From the NCBI GenBank assembly GCA_030831725.1, contig JAURKN010000179.1, positions 1 through 6,732 on the forward strand: a stretch of 6,732 nt of DNA. The letters run 5' to 3'. Source of the DNA: Ferruginibacter sp. (lineage in GTDB: Bacteria; Bacteroidota; Bacteroidia; Chitinophagales; Chitinophagaceae). The notes under the pieces were generated by a model. The model had not been told where the DNA came from and ran no database searches. It was given only the letters and a program-made list of their open reading frames with translations. A program made the translations under genes and the position numbers. Within the stretch, counting starts at the first letter, position 1. Each line of letters starts with the position of its first letter. Of this stretch, positions 6,732 through 6,732 are shown in pieces.

Positions 6732-6732
6732 C

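Overview
The window looks like ordinary chromosomal DNA of a member of the Bacteroidota. Three things point there: the outer-membrane beta-barrel protein with the GNPNLRPE-type signature typical of that phylum, the absence of Shine-Dalgarno sequences, and a TAnnTTTG-type -7 promoter box ahead of gyrA. The TPR protein resembles proteins I associate with Chitinophagia/Saprospiria, but that finer placement is only an impression.

Layout, left to right: (1) bases 2-697, plus strand: the C-terminal 231 residues of an alpha-helical tetratricopeptide-type protein whose start lies outside the window. (2) Bases 715-741: a perfect 11-bp hairpin with A and T runs on both sides, a bidirectional terminator shared with the next, convergent gene. 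(3) Bases 758-2182, minus strand: a complete saccharopine dehydrogenase of the L-glutamate-forming (Lys9-like) type, starting at TTG. (4) Bases 2183-2394: a 212-bp divergent intergenic region with several dyad symmetries and a good -7 box for gyrA. (5) Bases 2395-5007, plus strand: a complete gyrA, followed by a clear intrinsic terminator at 5032-5063. (6) Bases 5064-5216: about 150 bp of AT-rich sequence in which I see no gene. (7) Bases 5217-6731, minus strand: the C-terminal 504 residues of a large outer-membrane beta-barrel protein that continues past the right edge.

Each gene appears to be its own transcription unit: neighbours are convergent or divergent and separated by terminators. 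I see no pathway linking them. The enzyme is probably for lysine breakdown, gyrase acts in DNA topology, and the barrel is an envelope protein. There is no sign of a mobile element, CRISPR array, RNA gene or new multi-gene system. The points most worth a second look are the natural alanine at the quinolone-contact position of GyrA, the stacked inverted repeats over the gyrA promoter with an apparently very short leader, and the solitary saccharopine reductase with an acidic residue where NADP-dependent relatives usually do not have one.
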